64,000 nucleotides of DNA from Lacticaseibacillus paracasei subsp. paracasei (GTDB lineage Bacteria; Bacillota; Bacilli; Lactobacillales; Lactobacillaceae). Of this stretch, positions 17,293-26,028 are shown piece after piece. The translations under genes were made by a program, and so were the position numbers. The DNA is taken from positions 2,852,001 through 2,916,000 of the forward strand of contig NZ_AP012541.1 in NCBI RefSeq assembly GCF_000829035.1, in the 5' to 3' direction. The notes under the pieces were generated by a model, which was not told where the DNA came from, ran no database searches, and saw nothing but the letters and a program-made list of their open reading frames with translations. The stretch's first letter is position 1, and the number at the start of each line of letters is the position of its first letter.

Positions 17293-17952
17293 TTACACAT
17301 GGGAGAATTGGGTCCCATAAAGTGGCAAGACATCTTGGCGTCGATGCTGGATTTCAGCGGTTAGTTGCTGTACTAACCGGCTGGCAATGCCTTGGTGACG
17401 GAAGGCAGGGTCAAGCAGCTCAACGCCGATCTCCCAACAGTACCTGCCATTTTGACTGGCGCCTGCTACGGCCACGAGGTCTCCGTCTAGTTCGTAGCCA
17501 ATCCCAAGGCGATCCGGTGCCGCTGGATCATAACCAAACGCCATTTTGATCGCATGATTGGCTTGGTATTTCGGAATCGCATCCGCTTCAATTAAATGCA
17601 TGCCCGCGGTTAATTGGCGACTTAGCTGGCTACTCGGCACGAAGAAAGGTGCCATATTGGTCACTTTTAACCCAAAATTCCGAAGCAATTCGGTGAGTTG
17701 CTCTACGGTTTTCATTTCAAGGAACCACGCCCCGTCTGCCTGTCCAAAAGCATCTGCTAAGGCAGCTGTGACCTCTGGCTTCGTTGTGCGCACCCATAGT
17801 CGTCCTTTGCGAATGACAATGTCACCAACATCACGCGCCCAACTGCGGGCAGTCGGCACAGGCGGTCTAGTCACGAAAAGATTTCCTGTATTTTGCAGCC
17901 GCGATGCTGGCACTTGCAAATCCAGTGCTAATTGTTTCGTGATAAGTGACAT
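17293..17952 (-). CDS. GNAT-family N-acetyltransferase
   Basis: A 219-aa protein whose C-terminal half is a GNAT domain: ELLDPAFRHQGIASRLVQQL carries the acetyl-CoA motif A (Q-x-x-G-x-A). The N-terminal half (about 120 residues) is not recognised in detail and resembles the two-domain GNATs. Start ATG has GGAGG 5 nt upstream. Substrate unknown. First of several acetyltransferases in this part of the window. Confidence 0.75.
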   Translation of the reverse strand: MSLITKQLALDLQVPASRLQNTGNLFVTRPPVPTARSWARDVGDIVIRKGRLWVRTTKPEVTAALADAFGQADGAWFLEMKTVEQLTELLRNFGLKVTNMAPFFVPSSQLSRQLTAGMHLIEADAIPKYQANHAIKMAFGYDPAAPDRLGIGYELDGDLVAVAGASQNGRYCWEIGVELLDPAFRHQGIASRLVQQLTAEIQHRRQDVLPLYGTQFSHV

Positions 17953-17988
17953 CTCATCCTCCAGATTTAAAATGTTGGGCGTTACTTT

Positions 17989-18489
17989 TCAAGGGTCTTG
18001 CTTAACCATGACACGTTCGCGAATCGTCCCAAACTTGGTCGTATCTTCCATAATCTGATCTGTCACGCTAAAGCCAAAATGCTGATAGAATTTCTGCGCA
18101 GATACATTATTATCCAAAACACGAATATAAAACTGGTCAAATTTCTCATGCAGGCGTTGTAATGCCCGCGTCATCATGACAGCACCGACACCTGTGTGTT
18201 GAAACTGCGGCAGCACATAAATTGAATAAAGCTCACCCCAGCCGTTAAAATCCGGCAACCGCGCTGGACCAAAGCTGCAAACACCAACAATTTTATCTTT
18301 GTCATCAACTGCTAACAGCGTGTCTTGCCAGCGCCGTTCCGGGTGCCAACTGGCCGGTGAGAGGTGCGCCAAAAAGTCATCTGATATGAGTCCGTGGTAT
18401 GCGTCCTGCCACGTCACGTAGTAAACCTGCCGAATAGCATCAAAATCAGAGCTAGCTGTGGCTTCAATAACCTTCACTTTAGCAGTCAT
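17989..18489 (-). CDS. GNAT-family N-acetyltransferase
   Basis: A 166-aa acetyltransferase. Motif A is VLPQFQHTGVGAVMMTRAL, and the C-terminal FYIRVLDNNVSAQKFYQHFGF is typical of YkkB/Mnat-like GNATs. The start at 18489 (MTAKVKVIEA) is preferred over a longer frame that would run through the end of the disrupted HAD gene; the two genes are 10 bp apart. Substrate unknown. Confidence 0.85.
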   Translation of the reverse strand: MTAKVKVIEATASSDFDAIRQVYYVTWQDAYHGLISDDFLAHLSPASWHPERRWQDTLLAVDDKDKIVGVCSFGPARLPDFNGWGELYSIYVLPQFQHTGVGAVMMTRALQRLHEKFDQFYIRVLDNNVSAQKFYQHFGFSVTDQIMEDTTKFGTIRERVMVKQDP

Positions 18490-18743
18490 TCTCTTCGCCT
18501 CATTTACCGTTACCTTGCTGAGCCAAAATCCAAGTCGCAGCATCCGCCAAACTGGCACATTCAACAAACGAACCCGCCACCTCTTGATAACCTGCATCTC
18601 CACGCCCTGTTGCGACATGAATCCCCAAGATGCCAGCATTAATGGCACATTGCATATCAGCCAGATAACTATCACCAACGATCACAGCATCACGATTCGC
18701 AAAACGATAGCGAAGATGTGCTTGTGCAATCAGACCGGTCTTA

Positions 18744-19620
18744 GAGCCTGTTTAGTGTCTTTACGGAATAGCTAAATTTCAGGTATGCTTTGCACAAAAA
18801 CTGGAGCTAACTATGCGAACTTTTACCCATCGATATGGTAGCGATATTACGCGTGACCAATTTAACCTCATTCGAGCTGATCTTGAAGATGCACGGAAAC
18901 ATACTGCACCAAGACAAATTGATTTGTACGATGTCTTTTGTGCAATGCTGTATACCATGAAAAATGGGTGTACTTGGCGTGATCTCCCGAGTGATTTTCC
19001 AAAGTGGCAAACTGTTTATTATTACTGGGTGCTTTGGACAAAACAAGAGAACCCAATCGAGATGGCCCTATTAACCAGGGTTTTAAAAAAACTGTCGCTT
19101 TCCTACGATTTAGCCAAGGCCGGTCAACTAGAACTTCGTTCCTGATACTGGATGCTCAAAGTGTTAAAAACACGGACACAGCAGAGAATTCAGGTTATGA
19201 TGGCGGCAAAAAGATTAAAGGTATCAAACGGACATTAGCTGTTGATAATCAAGGATTGCCCCAAGGAATTCACGTCACCACTGGTGACGTATCTGATCGT
19301 GACGCTGCTAGTTCGCTATTGATGTTACATGCAGATCAATTTGACCTTGTCCAGCGAATCATGGTTGACGGCGGCTATACGGGAGATAAGTTTGCCAGCT
19401 TAGTTGGCAATAGCATCGGTGCAGATGTCATCATTGCCAAGCAAAGTGATTTAAAGCATGGCCATGTAACCCCACAACGTTGGGTGATTGAGCGAAGCTT
19501 TGGCTGGCTAGAAAAATGCCGTCGCCTCTGGAAAAACTGCGAACGCAAGCTTCACACTAGTACAATGATGATAACGTTAGCCTTTCTTCGCTTCATGCTC
19601 AAAAGACACTAAACAGGCTC
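18744..19620 (+). mobile_element. 877-bp IS5-family (IS427-group-like) insertion sequence, complete
   Basis: Terminal inverted repeats GAGCCTGTTTAGTGTCTTT (left) and AAAGACACTAAACAGGCTC (right) bound an element flanked by direct TTA triplets (18741-18743 and 19621-19623). It contains two overlapping transposase frames. It is inserted in a HAD phosphatase gene in the opposite orientation. Confidence 0.92.
18813..19612 (+). CDS. IS5-family transposase, two frames joined by -1 frameshift
   Basis: OrfA (18813-19145, MRTFTHRYGSDI) carries the N-terminal DUF4096-like region (CAMLYTMKNGCTWRDLP). OrfB ends at 19612 in the -1 frame and holds the DDE core: LDAQSVKNT, VDGGYTGD and RWVIERSFGWLEKCRRL. 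Seven A residues at 19085-19091, read as A AAA AAA in the OrfA frame, make a slippery heptamer where -1 slippage would fuse the frames into a product of about 266 aa. The joined frame looks intact. Confidence 0.85.
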
Positions 19621-20132
19621 TTAGGTTTTCGACATGGACATCCAGCGTTCTCAGCATGTGGACAAATAAAGGCATCAGAACATCCCATTTCAAGTAACGA
19701 GATGCGCAGCGCGGCTTCGTCCAACTGACCAGCAGCAATTTTTGTCTGATTCGTCAGCGCAAAAACTTGCAACCCAGCCATTCGCAAAGATCGGATGGCC
19801 GCCACACTGCCGGGATAAGGTTCGAATTGATGAATCGCCATAAAATGACCGTCCCCGCCTATGGTGCCATCGCGATCAATGAAAACTGTCTTGATGACCA
19901 AGTGTGAGGCTCCTTTCAGTCGTATCAAACAACTAATTCCATTGAATTGCTTTCATTATATGTCAGTGATGCGTTTCCAACCATCCGAACATTTCCGTAG
20001 ATCAATATCATCCCCACATGGTTCATGGCGTGTTTTTTTAAGCGACACCTTGATAATTGACTTTAAAATGCAAGTGCTCTATATTCCTTGTTATTAGTTC
20101 AAAAAAATAAACCATTAGTCGAGGAATATGTC

Positions 20133-21168
20133 ATGACCAAAACCATGGAGGCCGCGCTTATCACGCATTATAAACAGGCTATGCCTGAAATTCAAAATGT
20201 CCCTTTACCCACTGTGCGACCAAATGATGTTTTGGTGCGCATTGTGGCAGCAAGCATTAATCCAATTGATCTCAAAACGAAAGACGGCAAGCTGCGACTA
20301 TTATTAAAATACCAGATGCCATTGATTCTTGGCAGCGATTTTTCAGGTATCGTCACAAAAGTCGGAACCAACGTGACTCGTTTTAAAGTCGGCGACGCCG
20401 TTTTTGGCCGACCACAAAAAGACCGGATCGGAACATTTGCAGATTTTCTTGCGATTGATCAACACGATATTGCTTTGAAACCCAGTCGGCTGACATTTGA
20501 AGAAGCTGCCGCCTTACCCCTTGTCAGTCTCACCAGTTATCAAGCGCTACACGACTTGATGCACTTAACGCCTGGTCAAAAAGTTCTGATTCAAGCCGGA
20601 GCCGGTGGTGTCGGTACCGTCGCGATTCAAATTGCCAAAGCCCTTGGTGCAGAGGTCGCCACCACCACGAGTAGTCAGAATATCGCTTTTGTTAAATCAC
20701 TAGGCGCCGATCACGTCATTGATTATCACCGTGTGCCATTTCAGGATGTTCTGTCGGACTATGACGGCGTTTTTGACACACTCGGCGGCACCAGTCTTGC
20801 GAATGCGTTCCAAATCGTCAAACCCGGCGGCATGATTGTCAGCGTCTGGCATCCCTGATGAAAAGTTTAGCGATGCTTATAACGTCCCTATTCGGAAAAA
20901 AGTAGCCTTTCGCTTGGCAAATCACCATATCAGCAAGATCGCTCGAAAAACCGGTGTCTCCTACCGTTTTCTATTTATGCATCCCAGCGGATCAGAACTT
21001 AAAAAAATAAGCGAGTTTGTCGGAAGTGACAAGCTACGCCCCATTATTGATCGGATTTTCCCTTTTGCTGAATTACCAAAGGCATTTGCCTATTCACAGG
21101 CTGGTCACGCCAAAGGAAAAATCATTTTAAAGCTGGTCGATAACCCTAACTCACTTTTGCAGGTATAA
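20133..21168 (+). pseudogene. Zinc-independent quinone oxidoreductase / MDR alcohol dehydrogenase, frameshifted
   Basis: The first 241 codons (start ATG 20133, RBS GAGG) give the GroES-like domain (NDVLVRIVAASINPIDLK, GSDFSGIVTKVG) and the Rossmann motif GAGGVGTVAIQIAK. The frame then hits TGA at 20856-20858. From about 20845 the homologous C-terminus continues one base further along (SGIPDEKFSDAYN to 21168). The expected join is ...GGMIVSVSGIPDE, so a 2-nt deletion or 1-nt insertion near 20842-20850 broke the gene. A sequencing error is possible. The intact enzyme would reduce quinones or enals with NAD(P)H. Confidence 0.8.
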
Positions 21169-21906
21169 ATCGCGAAATTGTGCAATCTCACCTGCCGATA
21201 GCTTGAGTCCTTCGCGCAAGTATTGCTGAAATGACCCAAATTGCTGATCAATTACTTGAAAATAACGCCTCAGATAATCCGCATCAACTTTCAGGGCTTC
21301 TCCGATTGATTTTAACTGTTGATCAGTAAAACCCCGTTCTTTGAGTCCAGCAAGAATCTCTTCATTGGCGACTGTGCGCTCAGCATTGGTCTGAAGATAA
21401 TCGGCCATGATGTCTTGCTCGCTCACGTCCAGTATTTTCAAAATCAATGCGGCGCCAACGCCAGTGCGGTCTTTGCCTGCAAAACAATGGAAAATGGTGG
21501 GTTCGTTTGGGCGCAACAAACCTTGAATAAACTGGCGATACCCAGTCTTGGCCGAATCACTCAGCGCTAACTGCTCATAAGTCGCCAGCATATTTTCATG
21601 AACATTGCCCTTCTCTGTAATCATGCGCCCAAGGCTAGCATTATTGGCGGTCGCATCCTTGAGAATGTCCAACACGGCATAGTCCGCCCCTTCCCACACT
21701 GTGTCCGGAAATTCCGTCCGCTCGTCGTCACTGCGCATATCCACAATGTGCTTAATTCCTAGCGTCTGACCAAGGTAGTGACTTTGATCATCCTCTAATT
21801 CAAAAAGCTGCCCAGAACGGAAAATCAACCCATCCTTCACCATTTGACCGTGGGCGTTCTGGTACCCGCCTAGTGACCGGAAATTTGTAATCTTTTTCAA
21901 CGTCAC
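21151..21906 (-). CDS. Tyrosine/serine protein phosphatase
   Basis: A 251-aa low-complexity-free protein of the LipA/Y_phosphatase3 type. It has the P-loop HCFAGKDRTG with nucleophile Cys141 and Arg147, and an N-terminal NFRSLGGY motif. Such enzymes dephosphorylate phosphotyrosine or phosphoinositides. It is convergent with the oxidoreductase pseudogene, overlapping its end by 18 bp. Its start overlaps the upstream GNAT stop by 4 bp, so the two are co-translated. Confidence 0.9.
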   Translation of the reverse strand: MTLKKITNFRSLGGYQNAHGQMVKDGLIFRSGQLFELEDDQSHYLGQTLGIKHIVDMRSDDERTEFPDTVWEGADYAVLDILKDATANNASLGRMITEKGNVHENMLATYEQLALSDSAKTGYRQFIQGLLRPNEPTIFHCFAGKDRTGVGAALILKILDVSEQDIMADYLQTNAERTVANEEILAGLKERGFTDQQLKSIGEALKVDADYLRRYFQVIDQQFGSFQQYLREGLKLSAGEIAQFRDLYLQK

Positions 21907-22424
21907 GATGCCCCTTCCTGTTGCTGCGACGAAGACGATGATGCCGTTTGCTGATGTGGAAATTTTTCTAGCCGATAAAGCTGTTCTTCGTCCACCGTTT
22001 CGTGACCTTTTTTAAAGGTATAACCCATGTGTCGGTAAAAATTTACAGCAGTGATTGACGCCGGAATCTCAACACGCTCCGCCTGTCGAAAATAGACATC
22101 ATGCTCCAACGTGTGAATGATAAGCTCTCCTATTCCGCGTTTTTGATACGTTGGCAACACAAAAATATCAAAAAGACTATATTCAGTTGTACTGCCCCAG
22201 TACGACCCAATCGCACCAGTACCAACGATGCGATTACCGTCATGAACAATATAAAAATGAGTCTGCTCGGCTTTGTCTAAGAAAAATTGCGGCGACATTC
22301 GCTTAATCGTAGCTTCAAGATAAGCTGATGAATAATCTTGGCTATTGGAAATGTTTAATGTGGTGGCAACAACTTGTGCGACTTCTGCTGCATCTGCTGG
22401 TCGAAATCGGCGAATTTGAATCAT
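21903..22424 (-). CDS. GNAT-family N-acetyltransferase
   Basis: A 173-aa GNAT with motif A in FVLPTYQKRGIGELIIHTLEH and a terminal AVNFYRHMGYTFKK motif. The C-terminus carries a Ser/Gln-rich tail (SSSSSQQQ). RBS GAGGTGATC precedes ATG. Co-transcribed with the tyrosine phosphatase (4-bp overlap). Substrate unknown. Confidence 0.85.
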   Translation of the reverse strand: MIQIRRFRPADAAEVAQVVATTLNISNSQDYSSAYLEATIKRMSPQFFLDKAEQTHFYIVHDGNRIVGTGAIGSYWGSTTEYSLFDIFVLPTYQKRGIGELIIHTLEHDVYFRQAERVEIPASITAVNFYRHMGYTFKKGHETVDEEQLYRLEKFPHQQTASSSSSQQQEGAS

Positions 22425-22514
22425 AACTGATCACCTCACGAAACAATTTTGGCTTTATCAAGTTGTGACTAATTTATCACACTTATTCATCCATTAGGGA
22501 AATATCGTTATGTT

Positions 22515-22970
22515 TCACCGTGGTTGTTGCCAGACCAGGACGTCTTCTAATTGTCCAGTTGTCTCATCCCGATCTTGCTTTAAAAGCGTAAAGCCATGTC
22601 GACGGTAGAAACGAGCTGCGCCTATGTTCTTCTGATAAACCGCTAACGTCAGCTTAGGATAGGTCTGTTGCAGTTTGGCCATCAACGCTGCCCCCACGCC
22701 TCTTCCGCGGGCCTGCTCATCAACAAAGAAACCAGCAATGTAGTTATCTTGCAGGCCACAAAAAGCAATGATGTCATGATCACGCTGATCCTGAACAAGC
22801 CAAAGTGTTGCCTTGCTAATCTGATCACGCACCAGCGGCACATTTCCAGTCCAATAGTCCGCTGGGATAAAATCATGGGCCTGCAAATTACCTTGTAGCC
22901 AGATCGCCATAATTCGATCAAGTTGCGGGGGTGTTGGCTGGGTTACTAGTTGAATCGTATAAGTTGTCAT
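22515..22970 (-). CDS. GNAT-family N-acetyltransferase
   Basis: A 151-aa GNAT resembling YjaB/PhnO-type proteins: YIAGFFVDEQARGRGVGAALM (motif A) and KNIGAARFYRRHGF (motif B). Start MTTYTIQL is set by GAGG 5 nt upstream. Probably an independent transcript, 90 bp from the next GNAT gene. Confidence 0.85.
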   Translation of the reverse strand: MTTYTIQLVTQPTPPQLDRIMAIWLQGNLQAHDFIPADYWTGNVPLVRDQISKATLWLVQDQRDHDIIAFCGLQDNYIAGFFVDEQARGRGVGAALMAKLQQTYPKLTLAVYQKNIGAARFYRRHGFTLLKQDRDETTGQLEDVLVWQQPR

Positions 22971-23056
22971 CTTAACCTCTGAATTCACTGTTTTCATGTG
23001 AAACTTTAGCTGCATCGTAACTTCAAGCCATCAGTGCCGCTTTTAACCAATTGCTG

Positions 23057-23521
23057 TCACATTCGCACCTTTTTTCCCATTAAGCAGTTGCGAAAAGATG
23101 TCGTACCGATGAAGGCGCGGTGTTCTCGAATCGTACTGTAGCCCATCGCCTTAAAAAACGGCTGAGCGGTGATCGAAACATAAGCTGTATACTGCGATGA
23201 CCCGACTCGTTGCTCAAGTGCCGCCACTAGTCGTTTGCCGACCCCTTCACGCTGATGCGCCGCACTGACGTAAAGCCGATCCAAGTAGCCATCAGACGCC
23301 ATGTCAGCAAACCCAATGATTGTCTCGGCTTCATCCAATGCTACCAGCGCCACGTGTTTCATGAAGCTGGCATGCCACGCCGCAAGCGATCGCTCATGGC
23401 CAGCCCAAACGGCAATCTGATCAGCGGTATAGTCTTTCGCGTTGATTTTTTGAACGGTGTCTCTAAAAAGCGCCAAGGTAGGTGCAGCGTCACTTGGCTG
23501 GTAGGATCTGATTATCAACAA
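23057..23521 (-). CDS. GNAT-family N-acetyltransferase
   Basis: A 154-aa GNAT with LDRLYVSAAHQREGVGKRLVAALE (motif A) and AQPFFKAMGYSTIREH (motif B). The start is one of two consecutive TTG codons (23521 or 23518) with AAGGAG upstream. A 32-codon gene fragment overlaps this RBS. Substrate unknown. Confidence 0.85.
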   Translation of the reverse strand: MLIIRSYQPSDAAPTLALFRDTVQKINAKDYTADQIAVWAGHERSLAAWHASFMKHVALVALDEAETIIGFADMASDGYLDRLYVSAAHQREGVGKRLVAALEQRVGSSQYTAYVSITAQPFFKAMGYSTIREHRAFIGTTSFRNCLMGKKVRM

Positions 23522-23613
23522 ACGACTCCTTTTTGATAGGCACTTTGGAGCGGTGTGGCGGCTGGCAAGCCGATTGCCTGCTTAGCTTGGGCGAAAAATG
23601 TTTCTGGTGTCAT
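23515..23613 (-). pseudogene. 32-codon gene remnant, possibly ASCH-domain N-terminus
   Basis: The frame MTPETFFAQAKQAIGLPAAT followed by PLQSAYQKGVVC ends in TGA inside the start region of the GNAT gene. The first residues resemble the N-terminus of lactobacillar ASCH-domain proteins (from memory, not searched), with the rest missing. It could instead be a short coupling ORF for the GNAT gene. Below the usual gene-calling limit. Confidence 0.35.
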
Positions 23614-23708
23614 GCTCAAAACCCCGTTTCTTCTTGTCAATATCAAATCCAGCTGATTGGCTTACTCGGCTGTCAACTAAAAACCAGTCGGCGATCCTCA
23701 CGTTGTCC

Positions 23709-24188
23709 CTATTTATGATAGGGACTGCCAATATTAATCATAAAGGCTCGATAAATCTGTTCCATCAAGACTAAGCGCATCAATTGGTGCGGCATGGTCA
23801 ACTTGCCAAAACTCAAAGTATCATTGGAACGTTTCATGACTGCAGGCGACAAGCCCAGCGACCCACCGATCACGAAAGTAATGTCGGAATGCCCATAGGT
23901 TCCAAGATCGGCGATTTCTTTCGCGAAAACTTCGGATGGCCGCTGCTTGCCTTCAATCGCCAAAGCAATAACCCATTCCTTATCCTTAATTTTGCCTAAG
24001 ATACGGTCGCCTTCTTTAACTTTCACATCAGCCATCTCAGCCTCGGAGAGATTCTCTGGGGCTTTTTCATCGGCAACTTCAACGATCTTAACCTTAGCGA
24101 ATTTATCCATGCGCTTTAAGTATTCAGCAATGCCGTCGCGAAAATACTTTTCCTTTAATTTACCTACGCCAATGATCTTAATGTTCAT
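23709..24188 (-). CDS. rlmH: 23S rRNA pseudouridine-1915 N3-methyltransferase
   Basis: A 159-aa SPOUT methyltransferase with the full-length RlmH pattern: [35 protein letters not shown] and the C-terminal [19 protein letters not shown]...YHK. It methylates pseudouridine 1915 in helix 69 of 23S rRNA. The start at 24188 follows GGGAG; longer frames into the upstream repeat are not credible. rlmH commonly lies close to htrA and the wal operon, as here. Confidence 0.97.
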   Translation of the reverse strand: MNIKIIGVGKLKEKYFRDGIAEYLKRMDKFAKVKIVEVADEKAPENLSEAEMADVKVKEGDRILGKIKDKEWVIALAIEGKQRPSEVFAKEIADLGTYGHSDITFVIGGSLGLSPAVMKRSNDTLSFGKLTMPHQLMRLVLMEQIYRAFMINIGSPYHK

Positions 24189-24367
24189 GTTGGTATGATC
24201 TCCCATAGTCTCGTTGTTTGACCGATTTTTTTCTGTTTCAAGTATACCAGACGTTCTGGGTCGACCAGCAATGCATCCAACAACAAACTGGTTGGGATCG
24301 TTGAGAGCTGATGTAGGGACGCCCAACAAAAACAAAACGGCTAAGCCGCTCGCGTGTAGTCGCTTCA

Positions 24368-24476
24368 AAACGCGTTCGCAGGCCCAGAAACCTGCACATA
24401 AGGACCTCCCAAAGCCCAGCCATTTAGGCTTGAGGCCGCTTATGCTCCGGTTTCTAACCGGGCCTGTTCACGCTCT
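24368..24476 (+). repeat. Near-palindromic dispersed repeat family 1, copy at 24.4 kb
   Basis: Begins AAACGCGTTCGCAGGCCCAG and ends CTAACCGGGCCTGTTCACG. Outer arms (CAGGCCCAGAAACC / GGTTTCTAACCGGGCCTG) and inner arms (AAGGACCTC / GAGGCCGCTT) pair to make a long hairpin. It lies between divergent rlmH and the transporter gene; the rest of this 364-bp gap shows nothing recognisable. Confidence 0.85.
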
Positions 24477-24552
24477 GCCTGTTTGCCTATTGTCAATGTT
24501 CGGATTATGGCGCAAAATAGTCTGGTTGAGGTTTTTTTAATGAGGTAAATTG

Positions 24553-25653
24553 ATGATTGTTATTCAGCGTCTGATCAAAGATCGGGTCCTGCAGATCACC
24601 GCCTTGTTGGTCGTCATAAGTCTGTTCATTGGCCGGCCAAAAGCAAGCGACATAAGTTTTGCCACATTATGGTCAATTCTCGCCATGATGACGGTGATTC
24701 AAATCTTCGAGCACCTACATATTCTTGATTACTGGGCCTATCGACTGACTTCCCGGGCGAAAAACACGCGACAGTTAACGTGGTGGTTTCTTTTTCTTGC
24801 GATTTTTGCCAGCATGTTTCTTTCAAATGACGTGACCGTCTTGACCTTGGTGCCGCTCTATCTGCGGGTTGCCAAGAAGTATCAGTTACCCGAGATTCTC
24901 CCGGTAACCTTGATTGGCATGGCCGCCAACTTTGGAAGCGCCTTCACACCATTTGGCAATACCCACAATATCTTTCTGATGCACCAATTTCAAATTGACT
25001 TGCGCCAGTTCTTCGGCTGGTCAATTCCGTTACTTGCCGTTAGCTTTTTAGTGTTAGTATTGCTAAGCCTTTTCTTGCGTAATGTGCCTGTCCCGAATGT
25101 CCCAGCTGAGCACATCCATATTCAAATGCGGCCGACCATGTTTGCCATTGCCGTTGCGTGTGTCGTCTTCGCTGGGGTCATTGGTCTTGTTCCTGCTTGG
25201 TTAGGGGCTGTTTTGGCGATTGCCTTATCCTTAGCACTGGACCCTAAAGATATGCGAGACGTTGATTACGCGGTGGTCTTAACGTTTGCTGGCTTTTTCA
25301 TTATTGTCAGCGTCGTTGGCCAGATTCCATGGGTAATACACTTCCTTGCTGGTTTAGAAAACTCAGAGGAATCTGTTTATCTTAGTGGTGTTTTCACCAG
25401 TCAGGTTATTTCCAACGTCCCGTCTACAGTGCTGCTGGCACGCTTTACAGGTTATGTCGAGGCTTTATTCTATGGATCGAACATCGGCGGTGTTGGGACA
25501 CTCGTTGGTTCAATGGCTAACTTGCTTGTCTTCAAGCAATACATGATTTATGGTAACCTGCCCCATACTCGTTTTTTTGTCGGCTTTACGATTTTTAACT
25601 TAATTGGTTTGATTTTGTTGGGTTGTGCCGGTTACTGGTTGACGGTTCGTTAA
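24553..25653 (+). CDS. ArsB/NhaD (SLC13-like) ion transporter
   Basis: A 366-aa polytopic membrane protein with about ten helices. FLSNDVTVLTLVPLYL and AANFGSAFTPFGNTHN are the paired hairpin/unwound-helix motifs of the ion transporter superfamily (ArsB, NhaD, citrate/anion carriers). SNVPSTVLLARFTG repeats the same pattern in the C-terminal half. The transported ion cannot be told from sequence. RBS GAGG precedes the ATG at 24553. Confidence 0.8.
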   Translation: MIVIQRLIKDRVLQITALLVVISLFIGRPKASDISFATLWSILAMMTVIQIFEHLHILDYWAYRLTSRAKNTRQLTWWFLFLAIFASMFLSNDVTVLTLVPLYLRVAKKYQLPEILPVTLIGMAANFGSAFTPFGNTHNIFLMHQFQIDLRQFFGWSIPLLAVSFLVLVLLSLFLRNVPVPNVPAEHIHIQMRPTMFAIAVACVVFAGVIGLVPAWLGAVLAIALSLALDPKDMRDVDYAVVLTFAGFFIIVSVVGQIPWVIHFLAGLENSEESVYLSGVFTSQVISNVPSTVLLARFTGYVEALFYGSNIGGVGTLVGSMANLLVFKQYMIYGNLPHTRFFVGFTIFNLIGLILLGCAGYWLTVR

Positions 25654-25762
25654 GCAGCAATAACCTACCTCGAAAAAGTCAGCCAATTCGACATGCTTCG
25701 TTAAAAATCAGGTCATGACAGTAGTCAAATATTACATAACACCGGTAATGTATGCGTTTTCA

Positions 25763-25868
25763 TTGCTTTTCTCCGGCAACGTGCTAGAATTAGGATTTGC
25801 TAAAAGGAACAGCGACATTCGAAGCGAACCACCGCGACAGGTTATTTATGGACCTGTCGCACTTTGTT
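25763..25868 (+). ncRNA. Candidate small RNA with promoter and hairpin
   Basis: TTGCTT (25763-25768), a 16-bp spacer and an extended -10 TGCTAGAAT (to 25790) predict a start near 25797. A GCGACAGGT/ACCTGTCGC hairpin (25834-25860) followed by a weak T-rich run would end a transcript of about 70 nt. No known family is recognised. It may instead be the leader of the secreted protein gene at 26029. Confidence 0.35.
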
Positions 25869-25926
25869 TGTACATCAGTTGAGCCGTTCTATAATGCGTC
25901 TGCCAATGAAGCAAGCTGTCTATCTG

Positions 25927-26016
25927 CCTCCTGATGTGATGATCAAATTTTAATCATCACATCAGGAGGTGTTGGCACCTTGTCCGCTAAAGATATTGGT
26001 TGACGCTCGCTCTTAG
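25927..26016 (+). promoter_or_regulatory. 17-bp perfect palindrome hiding a Shine-Dalgarno, with possible 14-codon leader ORF
   Basis: Arms 25927-25943 and 25953-25969 are perfectly complementary with a 9-nt loop. The right arm ends in AGGAGG. Three nt later TTG (25972) opens MAPCPLKILVDARS, whose TAG (26014-26016) touches the AGGAGG of the gene at 26029. There is no T-run, so it is not a standard terminator. RNA-level control or a protein operator are both possible. Confidence 0.4.
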
Positions 26017-26028
26017 GAGGATGTATTT

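Larger units (their letters stand above)
18500..19901 (-). pseudogene. HAD-IIIA family phosphatase split by an IS5-type element
   Basis: The N-terminal part (19621-19901) reads VFIDRDGTIGGDG, YPGSVAAIRSL, TNQTKIAAG and CPHAENAGCPCRKPK, the nucleophile Asp and zinc-binding cysteines of GmhB-like sugar bisphosphate phosphatases. The C-terminal part (18500-18743) continues with TGLIAQAHLRY and VIVGDSYLADMQCA. The two halves join in frame when 18744-19620 and one copy of TTA are removed. The start is TTG at 19901 with AAAGGAG upstream. The insertion inactivates the gene; it probably belonged with the downstream GNAT gene. Confidence 0.88.
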
